A DNA stretch of 64,000 nt from Periweissella fabalis (GTDB lineage: Bacteria > Bacillota > Bacilli > Lactobacillales > Lactobacillaceae), in contig NZ_JAAXPN010000006.1 of NCBI RefSeq assembly GCF_012396505.1, forward strand, positions 1 through 64,000, read 5' to 3'. The notes below the pieces were generated by a model. It was not told where the DNA came from. It saw only the letters and a list, made by a program, of their open reading frames with translations, and did no database searches. Shown in pieces: positions 20,688 through 29,830 of this stretch (position 1 is its first letter; each line of letters opens with the position of its first letter). Position numbers and translations under genes: made by a program.

Positions 20688-22415
20688 TTATGCAATAAAA
20701 TCACTAATTGCTGTTTCAAACGCAGCTAATTGTTTTAATGACTGTTCTTCCGAACTAGCCACCGTACCAATATAGAATTTAATCTTAGGTTCAGTTCCTG
20801 ATGGCCGGACTGCAATCCATGTGCCATCGGCAAGATGATATTTTAAAACGTTGGCAGTCGGTAACGTAAGTGGTGTAACATTTCGTGTTTCGACATCTAG
20901 AGAAGTTTGCTGACTGAAATCTTCAATTTGTACAACCTTAACACCTGCAAATTCCTTTGGTGCTTGTTGGCGGAATTTAGTCATGATTGCATTAATTTGC
21001 TCACTACCATCAACTCCGGCAAAAGTCTCAGAAATAGTCTTTTCACGGAAGTAACCATATTCTTCAAACAAACCTACTATGCCATCATAAATTGTTTGTC
21101 CCTGTGCTTTGTAATATGCTGCTACTTCAGCTAATAAAACTAGTGTTTGGATGGCATCTTTGTCATGTGAAAATGGTTTGATTAGATACCCGTATGATTC
21201 TTCAAATCCAAACATGAAAGTATGTGTGCCAGTTGCTTCAAAATTTTCAATCTGCGCTGCAATATATTTAAATCCTGTTAAAACGTTAATCATCTCAACA
21301 TTAAATGATTTAGCAATTGCGGTCGCAAATTCAGATGACACAATTGATTTAACTGCTGCCGCATTCAATGGTAGTGTCCCAGCATTTTGATTGGCTGTTA
21401 AAATGTAGTGTAATAAGACACCAGCAATTTGATTCCCAGTTAATAATTGATAATCTCCATTAGGTAATCGAACTGCCGCACCTAGACGATCAGCATCTGG
21501 GTCTACAGCCATCAACAAATCAGCATCAACTTTTTGTCCAAGCTTAATGGCCAAATCAAAGGCAGCAGGTGACTCTGGATTAGGTGATGTAATTGTTGGA
21601 AAATCACCATCTATTACCGCTTGTTCTGGTACGATTACATAATTATTAAAGCCTGCATTCTTAAGTGCTCGCTCACCAATCATTTGACCGGTTCCATGAA
21701 GTGGAGTAAAGACAAGCTTCATATCTTTACCAACTGTGTCAATTAATTCTTGATTGATCGTAACGGTTTTAATCGCTTGTAAGTAAGCTTGATCAATATC
21801 TTCTCCAATTATTTTGACAGTCCCAGCAGCAATTAATTCTGCCTCATCGGCTGCTTTAATATTGAATAAATCAATTACATCACGAATATAACCTGTAATT
21901 AAATCAGATTCTTTAGGCGGCATTTGACCACCATCTTCACCATAAATTTTATAACCATTATATTCTTTAGGATTGTGCGATGCTGTAATCATAATTCCTG
22001 CGTAAGTATTTAAGTGTCGAACTGTAAATGACAACTCAGGGGTTGGCCGTAAGCTTTCAAATACATAAACCTGAATACCATGCGCACCCAACACGCGGGC
22101 TGCTTCATGTGCAAATAATTCTGAGTTATGGCGTGAATCGAAACTAATAGCAACGCCACGTTTACGTTCAGCAGCTGACAACGTATCCATAAATTTTGCC
22201 AAACCTTCAGTTGCTTGACGGACAGTATAGATATTCATCCGGTTAATACCAGCTCCTAATACTCCACGCATCCCTGCTGTTCCAAAACTCATTGGTTGAT
22301 AAAAAGCATCTTCTAATGCTTCTTCATCATGTACTTTAGCATCCAATTCACTTCGTAAATCAGTTGCTAAATTTTGGTAATCCCGCCAGACTTCATAGTT
22401 ATCTTTCCAACTCAC
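20688..22415 (-). CDS. pgm: Phosphoglucomutase / phosphomannomutase (alpha-D-phosphohexomutase)
   Basis: Interconverts glucose 6-phosphate and glucose 1-phosphate through a phosphoserine. The active-site loop TASHNPKEYNGYK is at 144-156 (catalytic Ser146), the metal loop DPDADRLG is in the middle, and the phosphate-binding RPSGTEPKIKFY lies near the C-terminus. 575 residues fits the large PgcA type. GTG start, 8 nt after GGAGG. It supplies glucose 1-phosphate to GalU, encoded about 1 kb upstream. Confidence 0.95.
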   Translation of the reverse strand: MSWKDNYEVWRDYQNLATDLRSELDAKVHDEEALEDAFYQPMSFGTAGMRGVLGAGINRMNIYTVRQATEGLAKFMDTLSAAERKRGVAISFDSRHNSELFAHEAARVLGAHGIQVYVFESLRPTPELSFTVRHLNTYAGIMITASHNPKEYNGYKIYGEDGGQMPPKESDLITGYIRDVIDLFNIKAADEAELIAAGTVKIIGEDIDQAYLQAIKTVTINQELIDTVGKDMKLVFTPLHGTGQMIGERALKNAGFNNYVIVPEQAVIDGDFPTITSPNPESPAAFDLAIKLGQKVDADLLMAVDPDADRLGAAVRLPNGDYQLLTGNQIAGVLLHYILTANQNAGTLPLNAAAVKSIVSSEFATAIAKSFNVEMINVLTGFKYIAAQIENFEATGTHTFMFGFEESYGYLIKPFSHDKDAIQTLVLLAEVAAYYKAQGQTIYDGIVGLFEEYGYFREKTISETFAGVDGSEQINAIMTKFRQQAPKEFAGVKVVQIEDFSQQTSLDVETRNVTPLTLPTANVLKYHLADGTWIAVRPSGTEPKIKFYIGTVASSEEQSLKQLAAFETAISDFIA

Positions 22416-22440
22416 AATATTTGCCTCCGCATCGTTAATT

Positions 22441-22468
22441 TGTATATTAATTATAACTTATTAATCAA
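22441..22468 (-). promoter_or_regulatory. pgm promoter
   Basis: TTGATT (22468-22463), 16-nt spacer, TATACA (22446-22441) on the minus strand, immediately after the trxB terminator. Confidence 0.45.
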
Positions 22469-22470
22469 AA

Positions 22471-22504
22471 AAAATCAGATAGAAAACTATTCCCATCTGA
22501 TTTT
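22471..22504 (-). terminator. trxB terminator
   Basis: 10-bp stem (22471-22480 with 22495-22504), 14-nt loop, long U-run on the minus strand, 6 nt after the trxB stop. Confidence 0.8.
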
Positions 22505-22509
22505 ATCAA

Positions 22510-23439
22510 TTAATCACCTAATGATTGTAAATAGCCATATGCACTTTGTCCTGCAATGGCACCATCACCAACCGCTGTCGTAACTTGACGAAGTTCTTTT
22601 TCACGAACATCTCCTAGTGCGTAAATACCAGGAACTTTAGTTGCCATTGAATCATTAGTTTCAATCCAGCCTTCTTCATTTGTAATTCCTAAATCAAGAA
22701 ATGGTGCTGAAATTGGGTTTATTCCAACATAAATAAATACTCCATCTGCATCAATTTCAGAAACTTCTTGTGTTTGGTTATCAATAACTCGTACACCCGT
22801 AACTTTTTTGTCATCACCTAAGATTTCTTGCACTTCAGTAAACCACTTAAAGCTAATCTTTTCATTCGCAAATGCGCGATTTTGTAAAATTTGTTGTGCC
22901 CGTAGTTTGTCACGACGGTGTAAAATGGTAACCTTTTCAGCTAAGCCAGCTAAATAAGTCCCTTCTTCAACGGCTGAATCACCACCACCGACAACAATAA
23001 CATGCTTGTTACGGAAGAATGCACCATCACAAACGGCACAGTATGAAACACCACGGCCACCAAATTCTTCTTCACCAGCCACACCTAATTTCTTATATTG
23101 GGCACCAGTTGCGATGATAACACTCTTAGTTTCATAAGTATCCATATCAGTTACAACCGTCTTGGTTGTCCCATGGTCTTCAATTTTTGTAACCGTACCA
23201 AAAGCGTATTCGGCACCAAATTGCGTTGAACTTTGGTACATCTTTTCAGCTAAATCCGGACCTAAGATTGAATCAAATCCAGGATAATTTTCAATCTCTG
23301 CCGTATTATTCATTTGACCACCATAAACACCACGATCAATCATTAATACTGATGAGTTTGAACGTGAAAGATATAAAGCGGCTGTCATTCCACCAGGGCC
23401 CGCACCGATAACAATTGCGTCGTAAGTCTTTTCTGCCAT
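22510..23439 (-). CDS. trxB: Thioredoxin-disulfide reductase
   Basis: FAD flavoprotein that passes electrons from NADPH to thioredoxin. The FAD-binding GAGPGGMTAA is at 12-21, the redox-active CAVC at 134-137, and the NADPH loop VGGGDSAVEEGTYL follows. The C-terminal ALGDVREKELRQVTTAVGDGAIAG is the standard FAD motif. 309 residues is normal. ATG after AGAGGCG. Own promoter and terminator. Confidence 0.96.
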   Translation of the reverse strand: MAEKTYDAIVIGAGPGGMTAALYLSRSNSSVLMIDRGVYGGQMNNTAEIENYPGFDSILGPDLAEKMYQSSTQFGAEYAFGTVTKIEDHGTTKTVVTDMDTYETKSVIIATGAQYKKLGVAGEEEFGGRGVSYCAVCDGAFFRNKHVIVVGGGDSAVEEGTYLAGLAEKVTILHRRDKLRAQQILQNRAFANEKISFKWFTEVQEILGDDKKVTGVRVIDNQTQEVSEIDADGVFIYVGINPISAPFLDLGITNEEGWIETNDSMATKVPGIYALGDVREKELRQVTTAVGDGAIAGQSAYGYLQSLGD

Positions 23440-23470
23440 TTAAATCGCCTCTTTTAATTTATTTTTATCT

Positions 23471-23499
23471 ATTCTACTATATTTTAGTAAGTAAGTCAC
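23471..23499 (-). promoter_or_regulatory. trxB promoter
   Basis: GTGACT (23499-23494), 17-nt spacer, TAGAAT (23476-23471) on the minus strand, between the galU terminator and trxB. Confidence 0.5.
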
Positions 23500-23520
23500 T
23501 AAATAACTTTCTTATCAAAA

Positions 23521-23551
23521 AGGGACTAGAAACATTTCTGCCCTAATCCCT
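23521..23551 (-). terminator. galU terminator
   Basis: Two-part stem on the minus strand: outer AGGGA/TCCCT and inner AGAAA/TTTCT, followed by a five-base U-run. It is the least regular terminator in the set. Confidence 0.6.
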
Positions 23552-23571
23552 ACAATTACTAAGCTTGATGC

Positions 23572-24444
23572 TTAAAGCTCTTTAGCAATTTTTTTGATAT
23601 ATTCACGCAATTCGTCTTTTGTTTCTGGGTGTTCAAGTCCAAATTCAATTGATGTTTCTAAGAAACCAATCTTAGAACCAATATCATAACGACGACCAGT
23701 AAACTCATGTGCATATACATGTTGACGCTTATTTAAGCTATCGATAGCATCTGTTAACTGAATTTCGCCACCTTTACCAGGTTTTGTATTTTCAAGTTCT
23801 TCAAAGATTTCAGGAGTTAATAAGTAACGACCAATAATTGCTAAATCAGAAGGTGCTTCCTCTGGCTTAGGTTTTTCAACGAATTGTCGAACTTGATATA
23901 AATTATCCCCAACTTTTTCAATTGGATCAATTACACCATATTTTTTAGTTTCTTCATGTGGCACCTTAACTACAGCTAAAGTTGATTCACCAGTTTTTTC
24001 ATATTGATTAATCAACTGCTTAGTCAAAGGCACTTCATCACGCGTCATATCATCACCAAGTAAAACAACGAATGGTTCATCACCAACAAATGCTTTTGCT
24101 TGTAAAACAGCATCCCCAAGTCCACGTGGTTTTGACTGCCGAATGAAGTATAAGTTAATGTCAGTTGTTTCTTGAACCATTTGTAATTTTTCAAGCTTTC
24201 CATCAGCTTCAAGTGCTGCTTCAAGTTCTGGATTTGAATCAAAGTGATCTTCAATAGAACGCTTTGATTTACCATCAACAATCAAAATATCCTCAATACC
24301 GGCTGCCCGAGCTTCTTCAACAATGAATTGAATGGTTGGCTTATCAACGATTGGTAACATTTCTTTAGCTAATGCCTTGGTAGCTGGTAAAAAACGTGTT
24401 CCTAATCCAGCTGCAGGAATAACTGCTTTTTTAACTGCTTTCAT
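23572..24444 (-). CDS. galU: UTP-glucose-1-phosphate uridylyltransferase
   Basis: Makes UDP-glucose from UTP and glucose 1-phosphate for wall polymers, glycolipids and galactose metabolism. Nucleotide-binding start [18 protein letters not shown], then [15 protein letters not shown] and the C-terminal [17 protein letters not shown] are typical. I use ATG 24444, 8 nt after GGGAG; a TTG five codons upstream lies in the ribosome site itself. Product 290 residues. A cre-like site at its promoter suggests carbon catabolite control. Confidence 0.95.
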   Translation of the reverse strand: MKAVKKAVIPAAGLGTRFLPATKALAKEMLPIVDKPTIQFIVEEARAAGIEDILIVDGKSKRSIEDHFDSNPELEAALEADGKLEKLQMVQETTDINLYFIRQSKPRGLGDAVLQAKAFVGDEPFVVLLGDDMTRDEVPLTKQLINQYEKTGESTLAVVKVPHEETKKYGVIDPIEKVGDNLYQVRQFVEKPKPEEAPSDLAIIGRYLLTPEIFEELENTKPGKGGEIQLTDAIDSLNKRQHVYAHEFTGRRYDIGSKIGFLETSIEFGLEHPETKDELREYIKKIAKEL

Positions 24445-24500
24445 TTTACATACTCCCAAAATAGTCTGTATATTTTTATTAAATAATTAATTATGCTTAT

Positions 24501-24525
24501 ATTCTAGCACGATTTAGCGCTTACA
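24501..24525 (-). promoter_or_regulatory. galU promoter with cre-like site
   Basis: Minus strand TGTAAGCGCTAAAT (24525-24512) matches the catabolite-responsive element consensus TGWNANCGNTNWCA except at the last two positions. It is followed by an extended -10, TGC-TAGAAT (24509-24501). CcpA with Ser-phosphorylated HPr would bind across the -35 region. Confidence 0.5.
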
Positions 24526-24534
24526 TGTATTCTT

Positions 24535-25551
24535 TTAATCGATTTCTGAAGTTGCTTCTCGTTGCATCAACTCGCAAATTGCCATTTTAATATCTTTGCC
24601 TTCATACAAAACTTGATAAATTGCATCTGTAATTGGCATCTGAACATGACGCTGTGCAGCTAATTCTTTCGCTGCTTTGGTTGTTGAAACACCTTCAATA
24701 ACCATCCCCATTTCATCCTCAACTTCAGCTAATGACTTTCCCAAGCCTAACTGATAACCAGCTCGCCAGTTTCGGGAATTTTTAGATGTACCTGTAACAA
24801 TTAAATCCCCAACTCCTGATAAACCAATAAAAGTTAATGGATTAGCTCCAAATGCCAAACCTAAGCGTGAGATTTCAGCTAGCCCACGTGTCAACAATGC
24901 TGCTTTAGCATTATCACCATAGCCCAAGCTTACTAATGCCCCTGCTCCAATCGCAATAATATTTTTAAGCGCACTACCCATTTCAGTACCAATGACGTCA
25001 TCATTAGTGTATACACGGAAATTATGGTTTGAAAAAGCCTTTTGAACGCGTTCTGCAATTGGCATACTTGAACTTGCAACTGTTACTAATGTTAAATCAT
25101 GTTTAATTACATCTTCAGCATGTGAGGGACCTGATAAAACAGCAATTGCCACTGTATTTTCAGTTGGAATTTCCTCACTTAACATTTGAGAAACACGCTT
25201 ATACGTCTTTGGTTCAATCCCTTTAGTTGCATGTGCAACAATGACTTTTTGCTTATTAACAATCAAAATTTTGGCAAGCTGTCCAGCAACTTCTCGAACC
25301 GCCTTAGTTGGGACTACACTTAAAACAATATCAACACCATCAACGGCTTGTGCCATATCATCAAAAGCTGTTAATTTGGCATCAAGTTGTGCTTCATTTA
25401 AGTAACGTTGATTAGTATGTTGTTCATTTATTTCGATTACTTGAGCTGGATTATGTGACCATAATCGAACATCATGACCATTTTCTGTTAAAACATTGGC
25501 TAAGGCCGTTCCCCAAGAACCTGCGCCGAGAACTGCTATTTTTTCTGTCAT
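24535..25551 (-). CDS. gpsA: Glycerol-3-phosphate dehydrogenase [NAD(P)+]
   Basis: Reduces dihydroxyacetone phosphate to sn-glycerol 3-phosphate for phospholipid and teichoic acid synthesis. N-terminal Rossmann motif LGAGSWGTALA; the conserved central block HATKGIE, and GSALKNIIAIGAG with the catalytic Lys, are present. 338 residues from the ATG at 25551, which has AAGGAG 7 nt upstream; a TTG two codons earlier is less likely. Downstream of lgt by 22 bp, in the hprK-lgt-gpsA operon. Confidence 0.96.
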   Translation of the reverse strand: MTEKIAVLGAGSWGTALANVLTENGHDVRLWSHNPAQVIEINEQHTNQRYLNEAQLDAKLTAFDDMAQAVDGVDIVLSVVPTKAVREVAGQLAKILIVNKQKVIVAHATKGIEPKTYKRVSQMLSEEIPTENTVAIAVLSGPSHAEDVIKHDLTLVTVASSSMPIAERVQKAFSNHNFRVYTNDDVIGTEMGSALKNIIAIGAGALVSLGYGDNAKAALLTRGLAEISRLGLAFGANPLTFIGLSGVGDLIVTGTSKNSRNWRAGYQLGLGKSLAEVEDEMGMVIEGVSTTKAAKELAAQRHVQMPITDAIYQVLYEGKDIKMAICELMQREATSEID

Positions 25552-25573
25552 TTGCAATCTCCTTAATTACTTA

Positions 25574-26410
25574 TTACACATTTTGACTCAAACTATGGCC
25601 ATCTAAATACCAACGATTCTCTGGATTACGTTTGCGACGAACATACCATAGTATTATTGCACCAAAGAATAAGATTAGTGATAGCACTTGTGAAACTCGG
25701 AATGGGCCCCAATACAAACTATCTGTTCGCATGCCTTCAATCCAAAAACGACCAAATGAATACCAAATAATATAGGTTAAAACAACTTCACCTTGTTTAA
25801 AAAGTTGTGGTCGATGGCGTAAAAGCATAATCACAATAAACCCTATGACATCCCATAATGACTCCCATAAGTACGTGGGCATTCGATAATGACCACCAAT
25901 AAACATCTGATTAACAATAAAAGTTGGTACATGTAAATTGGTCAAAAAGGAATGTGATACAATTCGCCCGTATGCTTCTTGATTCATAAAATTACCCCAA
26001 CGCCCAATTCCTTGAGCCAAGATAACTGTTGGAGCAATGATATCTAAGTATAACCAAGTGTTAATCAACTTATGCCGAGTTACCAATAAGACAACTAGTA
26101 AGCCACCAATTAAACCACCATAAATAGCGATTCCACCGTCCCAAATAGCCGGAATTAAAGCCGGATGTTGGCTGTAATATGACCATTCAAAAATCACATA
26201 ATAAATTCGGGCAGTTACAAGTGCTACAGGCATACCAATTAAAATCACATCATAAATATCATCTGAAATCAATTTACGTCGCTTAGCTTCACGTACTGAC
26301 AAAACAACCGCTAAAACTACTGCACTTGCAATAATTACACCATACCAGTGTACTGGCCAAGCTCCAATCTTAAAGGCAATTGGATTTAAAGCCATCATTA
26401 AATCAAACAA
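25574..26410 (-). CDS. lgt: Prolipoprotein diacylglyceryl transferase
   Basis: Integral membrane enzyme that moves diacylglycerol from phosphatidylglycerol to the lipobox cysteine of prolipoproteins, such as PstS in this window. About seven hydrophobic segments; the signature GRWGNFMNQEAYG is intact. The start is uncertain: a TTG at 26410 has GGGGA 8 nt upstream, a TTG at 26425 is five codons earlier, and an ATG lies at 26398. Family N-termini favour one of the two later starts. It starts close to the hprK stop, so the two are coupled. Confidence 0.93.
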   Translation of the reverse strand: MFDLMMALNPIAFKIGAWPVHWYGVIIASAVVLAVVLSVREAKRRKLISDDIYDVILIGMPVALVTARIYYVIFEWSYYSQHPALIPAIWDGGIAIYGGLIGGLLVVLLVTRHKLINTWLYLDIIAPTVILAQGIGRWGNFMNQEAYGRIVSHSFLTNLHVPTFIVNQMFIGGHYRMPTYLWESLWDVIGFIVIMLLRHRPQLFKQGEVVLTYIIWYSFGRFWIEGMRTDSLYWGPFRVSQVLSLILFFGAIILWYVRRKRNPENRWYLDGHSLSQNV

Positions 26411-26432
26411 AATATTAGTCCCCAACTCTCAT

Positions 26433-27365
26433 TTAGTTTTCGCTATTTTCAGCAATTAATTTATTTAAATTGTTATCAAATTTTTTCATAGCGTCATATC
26501 CCATTGATTTAGCACGGAAATTCATGGCTGCTGCCTCAATAATAATCGCCAAGTTACGTCCAGTTCTAACAGGAACTGCAAAGCGTGGAATATCAACCCC
26601 AAAAATACTTAACACATCACCAGCGTTACCTAAGCGATCAAATTTAGCTTCTGGTGTCCAAGTTTCCAAATGTAGATTCATTGAAATTGTTGCATGTGAA
26701 CGGACCGCACCCGCCCCATAAAGATTCATGACATCAATAATTCCGACTCCACGAATCTCCATTAAATGATTCAAAATTGCCGGTGCTTCACCCACAAGAC
26801 GTTCTTCATCTTGTTGATAAATATCAACACGGTCATCGGCTACTAAACGGTGTCCACGACGCACTAATTCCAACGCAGTTTCTGATTTACCCACACCAGA
26901 GTCACCTGTGATTAGCACTCCTAACCCATAAATATCGACTAAAACACCATGGACTGATTGCCGTTGAGCAAGTTTACCACCTAAAAAGTAAGTCATATTT
27001 GCTAGAATTCGTGAAGAAGTTAATTTTGTACCTAAAATTGGAATTTTAGCTTCTTCAGCAGCTTGAATAAATTCATCCGGAACATTTAACCCAGTCGAAA
27101 CCACAAAAGCAGGAGTCTCTTCTGAAGCCATTTTACGAGCTATCATTAATAACTCATCATGACTCATTCTTTTTGAAAATGAAATTTCAGTAATTCCTAA
27201 TAACTGAACTCGATTAGGAGCATAATAACTAAAATACCCGGTCATTTCTAAGCCAGGTCGTGAGATATCACCAGTTGTAATAACACGATCTAAATATTCA
27301 GATCCTGCTACAACTTCCAAACGTGTATTTTCAACTAAATCCTGTACCTTAACAACTTCTGCCAT
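26433..27365 (-). CDS. hprK: HPr kinase/phosphorylase
   Basis: Phosphorylates HPr on Ser46 using ATP or PPi, and reverses this, setting CcpA-dependent catabolite control and PTS activity. Walker A GDSGVGKS lies at 154-161, the conserved His at 139 (SVHG) and the HprK signature region MEIRGVGIIDVMNLYG follows. 310 residues is normal. ATG after AGGAG. The operon order with lgt and gpsA is the classical one. Confidence 0.97.
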   Translation of the reverse strand: MAEVVKVQDLVENTRLEVVAGSEYLDRVITTGDISRPGLEMTGYFSYYAPNRVQLLGITEISFSKRMSHDELLMIARKMASEETPAFVVSTGLNVPDEFIQAAEEAKIPILGTKLTSSRILANMTYFLGGKLAQRQSVHGVLVDIYGLGVLITGDSGVGKSETALELVRRGHRLVADDRVDIYQQDEERLVGEAPAILNHLMEIRGVGIIDVMNLYGAGAVRSHATISMNLHLETWTPEAKFDRLGNAGDVLSIFGVDIPRFAVPVRTGRNLAIIIEAAAMNFRAKSMGYDAMKKFDNNLNKLIAENSEN

Positions 27366-27378
27366 GTAATATATTCTC

Positions 27379-27738
27379 CTAATTTGCGCGATTGAAATAA
27401 TTTGAAATTACTGCATTAATGACTGACATAATAATTGCCATCAATATTGTGGCCCCAAATGATGAAAAGTGAAAATGATGGGTCCCAACTAGATAAGCAG
27501 TTAGTTGCAGTAACAGTGCATTAATGATGATACTAAAAAGGCCTAATGTCATAATCGTTATCGGTAATGAAATCACAACTAATAACGGTTTTACAAACGC
27601 ATTTAGGAATGCTAAAACAATTGCTGCTCCTATTGCTGCCCAGATACTACTAACGAAAAAAATCTGTGTACTTTGCAGTAATCCTGCCAAAGCCACAAAA
27701 CTAATTGCGTTAATGATTACTCGTTGTAAAAATGTCAT
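27379..27738 (-). CDS. YvlD-like membrane protein (phage holin family 4 / DUF360)
   Basis: 119 residues with four hydrophobic segments covering most of its length. It belongs to the family containing B. subtilis YvlD; in Bacillus that gene sits next to PspC-type yvlC and is envelope-stress linked. The name holin is a family label, not evidence of lysis. It lies 3 bp after pspC and 13 bp before hprK, in one operon. Confidence 0.8.
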   Translation of the reverse strand: MTFLQRVIINAISFVALAGLLQSTQIFFVSSIWAAIGAAIVLAFLNAFVKPLLVVISLPITIMTLGLFSIIINALLLQLTAYLVGTHHFHFSSFGATILMAIIMSVINAVISNYFNRAN

Positions 27739-27741
27739 ATA

Positions 27742-28140
27742 TTACTTTTCTTTCTTTGAATTACGTTCGTCAAGAATATCGCCATCAACAATAATCGTTG
27801 CTTTGTGTTGACTCGTTTTCTGACGTGATGTGTCACGTTTAGTGGTATTTGCTCTTTTATTACCAGATGTTTGTTGTTCACGACTAGCATCTTTTAATTG
27901 AGAAAATATATTTAGCCAACTGCCGACCGGTGCTGGCATTAAAATTGTTGCAAGTAGGTAAATCAATAACCATGTACCTATTCCAAAATGGGCGTGGCTA
28001 AAAATAGTAATTAAACCGATGATTATTAGAAAACCTAATCGCATAATTTTGGCATCAATGCCAAAATATTCAGCAAAACCGCCCAAAACTCCAAACACAA
28101 CGCGATTATTTGAGCGTCGTAATTTTTTTGTTTGTTTCAT
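27742..28140 (-). CDS. PspC-domain membrane protein
   Basis: A PspC domain covers residues 1-70: the SNNRVVFGVLGGFAEYFGID start is characteristic, followed by two hydrophobic segments. The rest (about 75-132) is a basic, Thr/Ser/Gln-rich cytoplasmic tail ending in a short ATIIVDGDILDE motif. Likely an envelope-stress sensor or effector acting with the neighbouring YvlD-like protein. ATG preceded by GAGG at a somewhat long distance. Confidence 0.85.
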   Translation of the reverse strand: MKQTKKLRRSNNRVVFGVLGGFAEYFGIDAKIMRLGFLIIIGLITIFSHAHFGIGTWLLIYLLATILMPAPVGSWLNIFSQLKDASREQQTSGNKRANTTKRDTSRQKTSQHKATIIVDGDILDERNSKKEK

Positions 28141-28228
28141 TAACTTTTCTGTACCTCGTAAACTTAATATTTTATAGCTTTACTATCTAATTTTATCTTA
28201 TATAAAGGCTTTTTAACACTATAAATCT

Positions 28229-28268
28229 AAAATGATAACCAAAGCTTTAAGCAATTAGTTATCATTTT
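28229..28268. repeat. Inverted repeat upstream of pspC
   Basis: 11-bp perfect arms (28229-28239 and 28258-28268) with an 18-nt loop, in the 217-bp gap between phoU and pspC. U-rich on the outer sides; it may be a second terminator after phoU or a regulatory structure for the pspC operon. Confidence 0.5.
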
Positions 28269-28309
28269 ACACAACTATTACATGGTGCTAGTATACCGAT
28301 AAACAAAAA

Positions 28310-28339
28310 ATCTCAGCAAGAATTTTATCTTACTGAGAT
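28310..28339 (-). terminator. phoU terminator
   Basis: 12-bp stem (28310-28321 with 28328-28339) with one G-U pair on the minus strand and a six-base U-run, 18 nt after the phoU stop. Confidence 0.8.
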
Positions 28340-28357
28340 CAATAATTAGTATACTCA

Positions 28358-29035
28358 CTAAACAAATGAACTACTATTACCAGGATTTAAATCAACAATT
28401 TTCCCAGTACGTTTGTACACAATCCATTCTGCAATATTAGTTACATAGTCTGCGATTCGTTTTAAGTGCCCCGCTACAATTAAATAATCCGTTCCTGACG
28501 TTGCAAGTTCACTATCTTTTTCAATATTGGTGATGACATCTAAACGAACTTGGTGTGATAATTGACCTACACTAAGATTATTAGCTGCGATAACGCTCGC
28601 ACCTTGAGCATCATCATTAACATATACACCAAGAATGTCTTTAACCATTTGGCGAGTTTGTTCACCCATTGTGGCAATTGTTTCCTCAATTGATGCTGAG
28701 CGCTTAGTACCTTTAACCCGAATAGTAGCTTCGGCTACATCCCGGGCATGATCTCCCATTCGTTCAAGTTCAGATACCGCTTTTAAGACCGTCACAATTT
28801 CACGTAAATCAATGGTTACTGGTTGGTACAAAGCAATCATTTCAAAAGTTTTCTTTTCAATTGCTACTTCACGTTGGTTAATTTGTTCGTCAGAATTGAT
28901 AATTTCTAATGCTGTTTCACGATCGTGGTTCACAAAAGCCACAACTGATTTACCAATGGTTTCACTCACGAGCATCCCCATTTCAGTAAAGGAAGCATCC
29001 AAATCTGCTAATTCTTCATCAAATAAGCGTCGCAT
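28358..29035 (-). CDS. phoU: Phosphate transport system regulator PhoU
   Basis: Cytoplasmic helical-bundle protein that links the Pst transporter to the sensor PhoR and limits phosphate uptake. Two PhoU repeats are visible (about 1-110 and 118-215), with the typical ERMGDHARDVAE and RIADYVTNIAEW helices. 225 residues. ATG after AGGAG. Last gene of pstC-pstA-pstB-pstB-phoU. Confidence 0.95.
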   Translation of the reverse strand: MRRLFDEELADLDASFTEMGMLVSETIGKSVVAFVNHDRETALEIINSDEQINQREVAIEKKTFEMIALYQPVTIDLREIVTVLKAVSELERMGDHARDVAEATIRVKGTKRSASIEETIATMGEQTRQMVKDILGVYVNDDAQGASVIAANNLSVGQLSHQVRLDVITNIEKDSELATSGTDYLIVAGHLKRIADYVTNIAEWIVYKRTGKIVDLNPGNSSSFV

Positions 29036-29057
29036 AATAATCTCCTATTCTACTTAA

Positions 29058-29816
29058 CTAGCCGAAACGACCAGTGATATAATCTTGTGTTTGTTTTTCT
29101 TTTGGATCAGTAAATAATTGTGTAGTTGGACTCACTTCAATCAAGTTCCCATCCATGAAAAATGCGGTACGATCAGAAATACGAGATGCTTGAGACATAT
29201 TATGTGTAACGATAATAATCGTGTAATCGTTACGAATGTTCATCAATGTTTCTTCAATTTTATGTGAAGAAACGGGGTCAAGTGCACTAGTTGGTTCATC
29301 CAATAACAAGATATCAGGTGAAACAGCCAAGGTGCGGGCAATTGAAACCCGTTGTTGTTGACCACCAGAGAGTGACAAGGCACTCTTGTGAAGCACATCT
29401 TTAACTTCATCCCAAATGGCAGCTTGCTTTAAAGATTTTTCAACAATTTCATCAAGTTCAACTTTTTTAGTTTTACCTGCAATCCGTAACCCAAAGGCTA
29501 CGTTATCATAAATTGAAAATGGAAATGGGTTGGGTTGTTGGAAAACCATCCCAATTTGCTTACGCAATTCAACCGTATCAGTTGTGGGGGCGTAAATATT
29601 ATTACCTTTAAACATAAAGTTTCCAGTAACTGTTACCCCTTCAGTCAGATCGTGCATCCGGTTAATTGCCCGAATATATGTTGACTTACCTGAACCAGAA
29701 GGTCCAATTAAAGCAGTAATCCCCTTTTCAGGGAAATCTAAATCAAACCCATGGAGAGCTTCTTTATCGCCATAATAAAGGCGCACATTTTCTGTTGTTA
29801 AAATTGAATCTGCCAT
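29058..29816 (-). CDS. pstB: Phosphate ABC transporter ATP-binding protein (copy 1)
   Basis: ATPase of the high-affinity phosphate importer. Walker [10 protein letters not shown] (about 37-45), signature [12 protein letters not shown], Walker [13 protein letters not shown] and the switch His in VTHNMSQA are all intact. 252 residues. ATG after AGGAGG. It is the second of two adjacent pstB genes that differ clearly in sequence, an arrangement common in lactobacilli. Confidence 0.94.
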   Translation of the reverse strand: MADSILTTENVRLYYGDKEALHGFDLDFPEKGITALIGPSGSGKSTYIRAINRMHDLTEGVTVTGNFMFKGNNIYAPTTDTVELRKQIGMVFQQPNPFPFSIYDNVAFGLRIAGKTKKVELDEIVEKSLKQAAIWDEVKDVLHKSALSLSGGQQQRVSIARTLAVSPDILLLDEPTSALDPVSSHKIEETLMNIRNDYTIIIVTHNMSQASRISDRTAFFMDGNLIEVSPTTQLFTDPKEKQTQDYITGRFG

Positions 29817-29830
29817 TGTGGCCTCCTATC

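Noticed and set aside
27379-27738. Phage remnant suggested by the holin family label
   Set aside because: The family name is historical. The gene sits in the conserved pspC-hprK operon and no other phage gene is near.
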